In this document: one piece after another, positions 56,398 to 60,000 of the stretch
Numbering within the stretch: position 1 is the first letter of the stretch
Layout: every line of letters begins with the position of its first letter
Source of the DNA: Takakia lepidozioides
Taxonomy: Eukaryota > Streptophyta > Takakiopsida > Takakiales > Takakiaceae
Direction: 5' to 3'
Length of the DNA: 60,000 nucleotides
NCBI GenBank assembly: GCA_030704615.1
Contig: CM060732.1
Coordinates: forward strand, 81,121,171 to 81,181,170
Program-made: the position numbers and the translations under genes
Notes under the pieces: generated by a model
Database searches by the model: none
Told to the model about the DNA's origin: nothing
What the model saw: the letters and a program-made list of their open reading frames with translations, nothing else

Positions 56398-56399
56398 GC

Positions 56400-57850
56400 A
56401 TAGCTTAAAGAAAGGGAAATCTAAGACTCAGTTGTCTTATGATGCTCACAAAAGGAAAAGGGGTAGTATGTAGGACTTGTGGTAGCGTGTAGTAATGCAG
56501 GTGCTACAGGTGCAGGTGGACCTCTCGATATCCTCTTCCCTACTTGGCTGAACACTTGGATTAGTTTTCTCCTTGTGTTTTTGATAGTCAGTTATCTGTC
56601 TGTCTCCAACTTTGGCTCTTCCTGGTTAAGACTTCTGCTAAAAGATCCCCTTGTGATGTCTGGGCCAGAGCAGTCTGCTGCTCTTGGTCCCTTCTATTAC
56701 TTTAGGATTTCTCTGATCTCCCTCAGTTCCCCGCTTCTCTGTTGTCTTGGAGTAGCACCTCGATTCTCTGCATTATGGCTCTTTGTAAGGTTATTTTTTC
56801 CTTACCTCCTTGTAATAAGTTTTTCAGGGCTATAATCCCCCTGTTCTTTTAAAAAAAAAACAAAAACAAAACATCGAGTTCTTTCTCTAGGCGTTTCATG
56901 GCTAAAGTAGTTTTCATAACGTCATAAGCCTTTGTTCCAAATATTGAGAAATTGTAGCTATGGCCATTTTGGCATCCTACAACTATCATATACGTGGTCT
57001 TGTCTCTCAAAAACAACCTCCATGTCAAATCTCAAAATGTGGAGGGTACACTCCTTGGATCAACATATTCGCTTCTCATCTAATCGCTTAAGTATTACCT
57101 CCCTCATACTTTCAAGTCTCCTGATTGGTTATGTTTTAGGAAGTAGTCTTATCATAATCTAATCTATTGGGAACTTATAATTATGTTGCATATCTCGTGT
57201 TAGGTGAAGCCTTTATGGTGCGCTTAACATTCATTGAAGGCAAATTAACACATAGGGGAGTAAACATTTGCTAGTGGATGCACAAGTAGGGGAGTAATGT
57301 TTTTTTTAAGCATTTATGGTAGTTTAACGTTTACAGGTAACATTTATCCGGGGTTTCCTCCAGACTGATCACTGTACGCCTTGGAAAACAATTTCTTTTG
57401 CGAGCAGCAGTGCTGCAAAATTGAAGAGGAAAGAAGACAAAACCAAAAGATTTAGATTCGCACGACAAGAATGCACTGCGATCTGCATAAATACCTACTA
57501 GATATCAGAGCTGCTAAAATTGGAAAGGAATAATATCTATCCCACAGAAACCTTGGTGACGAAGAATACGGAATCGACAGCTGCGGTGCTCCGCAGAATT
57601 ATCACTGTACGCCTTGGAAAACATTTTGTTCTGCGAAATTCTAGATAACAGCAGTGCTGCAAAATTGAAGAGGAAGAAGACAAAACCAAAAGATTCCCAC
57701 GACAAGAAGGTTTAGTCCTATTCTCAGCCTTGCATATTCTGAGTATATATTCTACCCAATTCTGTTGGTGAAGCCACCTAGTCCATGTGGCCAAGCTTGA
57801 TGTTGAGGTAAGGCAAATAATCTGACCCTATGTTTTGTGAATAATTACAC
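56400..57850. other. Repeat-bearing non-coding region
   Basis: Two direct copies of ATCACTGTACGCCTTGGAAA ... AAAATTGAAGAGGAA (57368-57450 and 57600-57695), ~230 bp apart, are the only clear structure. Position suggests it replaced the SPP gene body in the inverted duplicate. Confidence 0.4.
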
Positions 57851-57856
57851 GTGTGT

Positions 57857-59075
57857 ATGTCCAATATTTAGTAGGACCTCATAAAGCTGGCAGTACTGAA
57901 GAGTAATGTTTGTGAGGGCGTGAGCTCCGTGAATCGCGTGCCATTGTGCGCCTCCCAATCTACTAGATTTTGGAACCATTTAATCACGCTGCTACAAGCT
58001 AATCTGTTTAAAGACTCGAAGGACAACAACAATGACACATGGAGTAAAGAAAGAAACCTATGAGGGCAACATTAGCTCCACGCTCTGCTGAAATCATAGT
58101 TGCGTTCTTCACTCTCCACTCTTCGATGTAGTCAAGAAGTAGCCTCAACCGCAGCAATCCCAATCCAAGAGCTTTTGAATTGCCGTCCGTGGCAAGACTA
58201 TCACAACAGTACAACCCTAATTCACAGTGCTCGGCTTTTATAAACGCTCGACAAATATTTCACTTGTACTCCTTTCTTGACAGATGCTATCCCGGAATGC
58301 ACAGCTTCAACATACGACCGCTTAGTGCTCTATAAAACAAACTGATTTGTCTCATCCCCATAACATCTTTGCTTCGTGGAGTCTACTTCGCTGTTGAAAC
58401 CTGCTTTGGACTAAAATATGCGACCAAGTCTGTGTTAGAGAGAAGTGTTGCATTTAGCTTCAGCTAAATGGATTCAAATCCCATTTCAAGCCGATCGATA
58501 TTCCGTCCGATCGGGTAGTCTGATCTTGAATGTTGTGCTCTCACCCTGGCACTCCTCTTCCTCTTCTTTCAGTAAAAGCATCCGAGTCATGCAAAAGAAC
58601 CAGGAAAACAGTGCGGTCAGGAAAAGGTGAGGGCACCCAAGTCTGCGAACACGCTCCAACACCACAAAGAGCTTTAAATTACAGATACACAGCTGAGATT
58701 GATCGAAAACCGATATACTTGCATGTCCTTCCAGGCTTGTTGGCCCGAGAAAGAGACAACAATGCTTCACTGGCGTACGTAATATTTCAGACGCTTCGCG
58801 GGAAAATATGGAGTCGAAGATTCCGATTCCAGATAAAAACAACGATGACTTTCCCACTGACTCAGACCAGGAATCTCATCTAGTAAGCACTTCAGATCGG
58901 GATAATAGAGAGTCCAAGTAGGCCCGCTCATTTTGTGGTTGCATCCAAGGAAGAAAACAAAAGATCCATGAGAGCAATATCATTGCCAATCCTTTCAAAG
59001 AAGGATGCAGTTGTATTTCCTTCACACAAGGTAGGAGCCGCAGCTGCGAGGCTATCCTTCCCTTGCCTTAAAATG
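57857..59075. repeat. Right arm of the inverted duplication (SPP upstream region and exon 1 copy)
   Basis: Reverse complement of 11090-12225. It includes an SPP exon-1 copy on the minus strand at 58058-58097 (ATG to the same ATA-G splice site; MISAERGANVALI), but no further SPP exons follow, so it is a truncated pseudogene. Homology ends at the copia LTR starting 59083. Confidence 0.87.
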
Positions 59076-59082
59076 CCCCAAT

Positions 59083-59296
59083 TGTTGGAAGTCAATTCTA
59101 ACATTCATCAAGTCATATGATGAATCTTGAAGGGACATAACTGTTAGACAAAGAGTTGTGAACTGTGTGAGTTAGACCTATTGGCTGTATCAATAGTCAC
59201 AACTGTTCATGTCTTAAAGTGAGCACATGCTCAATATTGTAACATCTTCTTCATTATCAATTACAAGTCACTCTCTCTCTCTCCATAAATTTTACA
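59083..59296 (+). repeat. 5' LTR of a second copia-type element
   Basis: 214-bp TGTTGG...TTTACA unit followed directly by an intact primer-binding site. Contains a CT run near its 3' end. The element runs off the window. Confidence 0.72.
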
Positions 59297-59308
59297 TGGT
59301 ATCAGAGC
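59297..59308 (+). other. Primer-binding site (initiator tRNA-Met)
   Basis: TGGTATCAGAGC, the classic copia primer site, immediately after the LTR end. Confidence 0.85.
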
Positions 59309-60000
59309 TAGTGCTCAACCGATCCATAGAGATCTCTTAAGATTGTCATGCTAGTATTGTAATACTAGTAGATATGATAGTCAAACAACTATCAAAGAAG
59401 AGCTATCTTCATGATCTAAAATATGTTAATATTGATATGTTCATATTAGTATGTTAATGTTGATCTTTGCATCAATATAGTTACCATAAGCACCCAAGTG
59501 TGGTGAACAAATTATTCCTAGGCAAAGAAGCCAACGATGGAATATTCATGGTGAAAAAATTGCAGAGAAGTCATGGAGACAATTGAGTCTAATGGTCATT
59601 TCAAATATTTTAAAATGTTATTCAAGCATGTAACAATTTAGATTGTTAATGATGCTTGGAGTTCCAACAAACTTGTTTAAGAACCTTCATAGAGTTATGT
59701 CATGCGGCATTAACTTAAAGAAGAGATCTAAGGTGTCATCCCAAAAGCATCACTATTGGTGCATTATTTGAACTTCAAATGAGCAATTTCTTCAATGAGA
59801 ACTTCAATTTGAAAATCAAGCTATCTCTGACTAATTGATAGCAAGCTGGTCACAATTACGACTTCCACTTTGATGTGAACGAAGTCTCAGTTCGACCACG
59901 GGAAATGGAGCACATGTGAGAGGACGTTGGCCAACGCCGACAACTCTATAGATCTTATTTAATCAAAGATTAAAATTATGTGAATATGCTTTAATAGCAT
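59309..60000 (+). other. Start of the second copia-type element, no long ORF
   Basis: Nearly 700 bp after the primer site with no sustained frame and no recognisable gag, suggesting a degenerate or non-autonomous element. The 3' end is outside the window. Confidence 0.45.

Overview
The window looks like nuclear DNA of a land plant, most likely a large-genome seed-free plant such as a fern. The evidence is: spliced plant-type genes with GT..AG introns (a signal peptide peptidase and a double-cupin protein), remnants of plant organelle-targeted families (OSB-type PDF motifs and PLS-class PPR repeats), and a heavy load of nested retrotransposons of several ages. The lineage is an inference; the plant assignment is firm.

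Layout. 1-6 kb: a decayed Ty1/copia element (1344-5955) with both LTRs and a 5-bp target duplication. 6-18 kb: the genic part, with a 7-exon secreted-type bicupin gene (8269-10909) and a 10-exon signal peptide peptidase gene (11967-17912). 19-25 kb: broken gene pieces, namely tandem OSB-like exon units, a PPR fragment, a LINE 3' end, NSUN6-like RNA methyltransferase exons and a PPR pseudogene. 26-32 kb: an L1-type LINE ORF2 (+) cut by a CACTA DNA transposon starting at 27099; its tnp2-type transposase lies on the minus strand. 32.28-44.65 kb: a 12.4-kb, recently inserted Ty3/gypsy element lying in or beside the CACTA. 45-46 kb: small repeats and a clean tRNA-derived SINE. 46.4-51 kb: two convergent, spliced genes of no family I recognise. 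51.6-59.1 kb: minus-strand copies of the OSB-like exons and of the SPP upstream region, i.e. an inverted, damaged duplicate of the 11-21 kb block, into which LINE sequence has inserted. 59.08 kb to the end: the 5' LTR and primer-binding site of another copia-type element.

The standout is the gypsy element. Its pol frame carries a complete-looking C5-cytosine DNA methyltransferase domain (motifs I, IV, VI, VIII, IX and X) between the protease and reverse transcriptase, and its integrase ends in a PHD finger. One mobile element therefore encodes a DNA-methylation writer and a histone-reader-type module. Retrotransposon-borne DNMTs have been described in dinoflagellates and charophyte algae; a land-plant version with a PHD integrase would extend that. 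This copy also contains an intronless COX5b (cytochrome c oxidase subunit 5b) retrocopy and a ~5.1-kb internal inversion that flips gag C-terminus, PR, DNMT, RT and RNase H relative to the gag N-terminus and integrase. It has nonsense and frameshift changes, so this copy is probably not autonomous; near-identical LTR segments (3 mismatches in 353 bp) say the family moved recently.

The second candidate for novelty is the convergent gene pair at 46.4-51 kb: canonical introns, no recognisable family, and one in-frame TGA in each gene.
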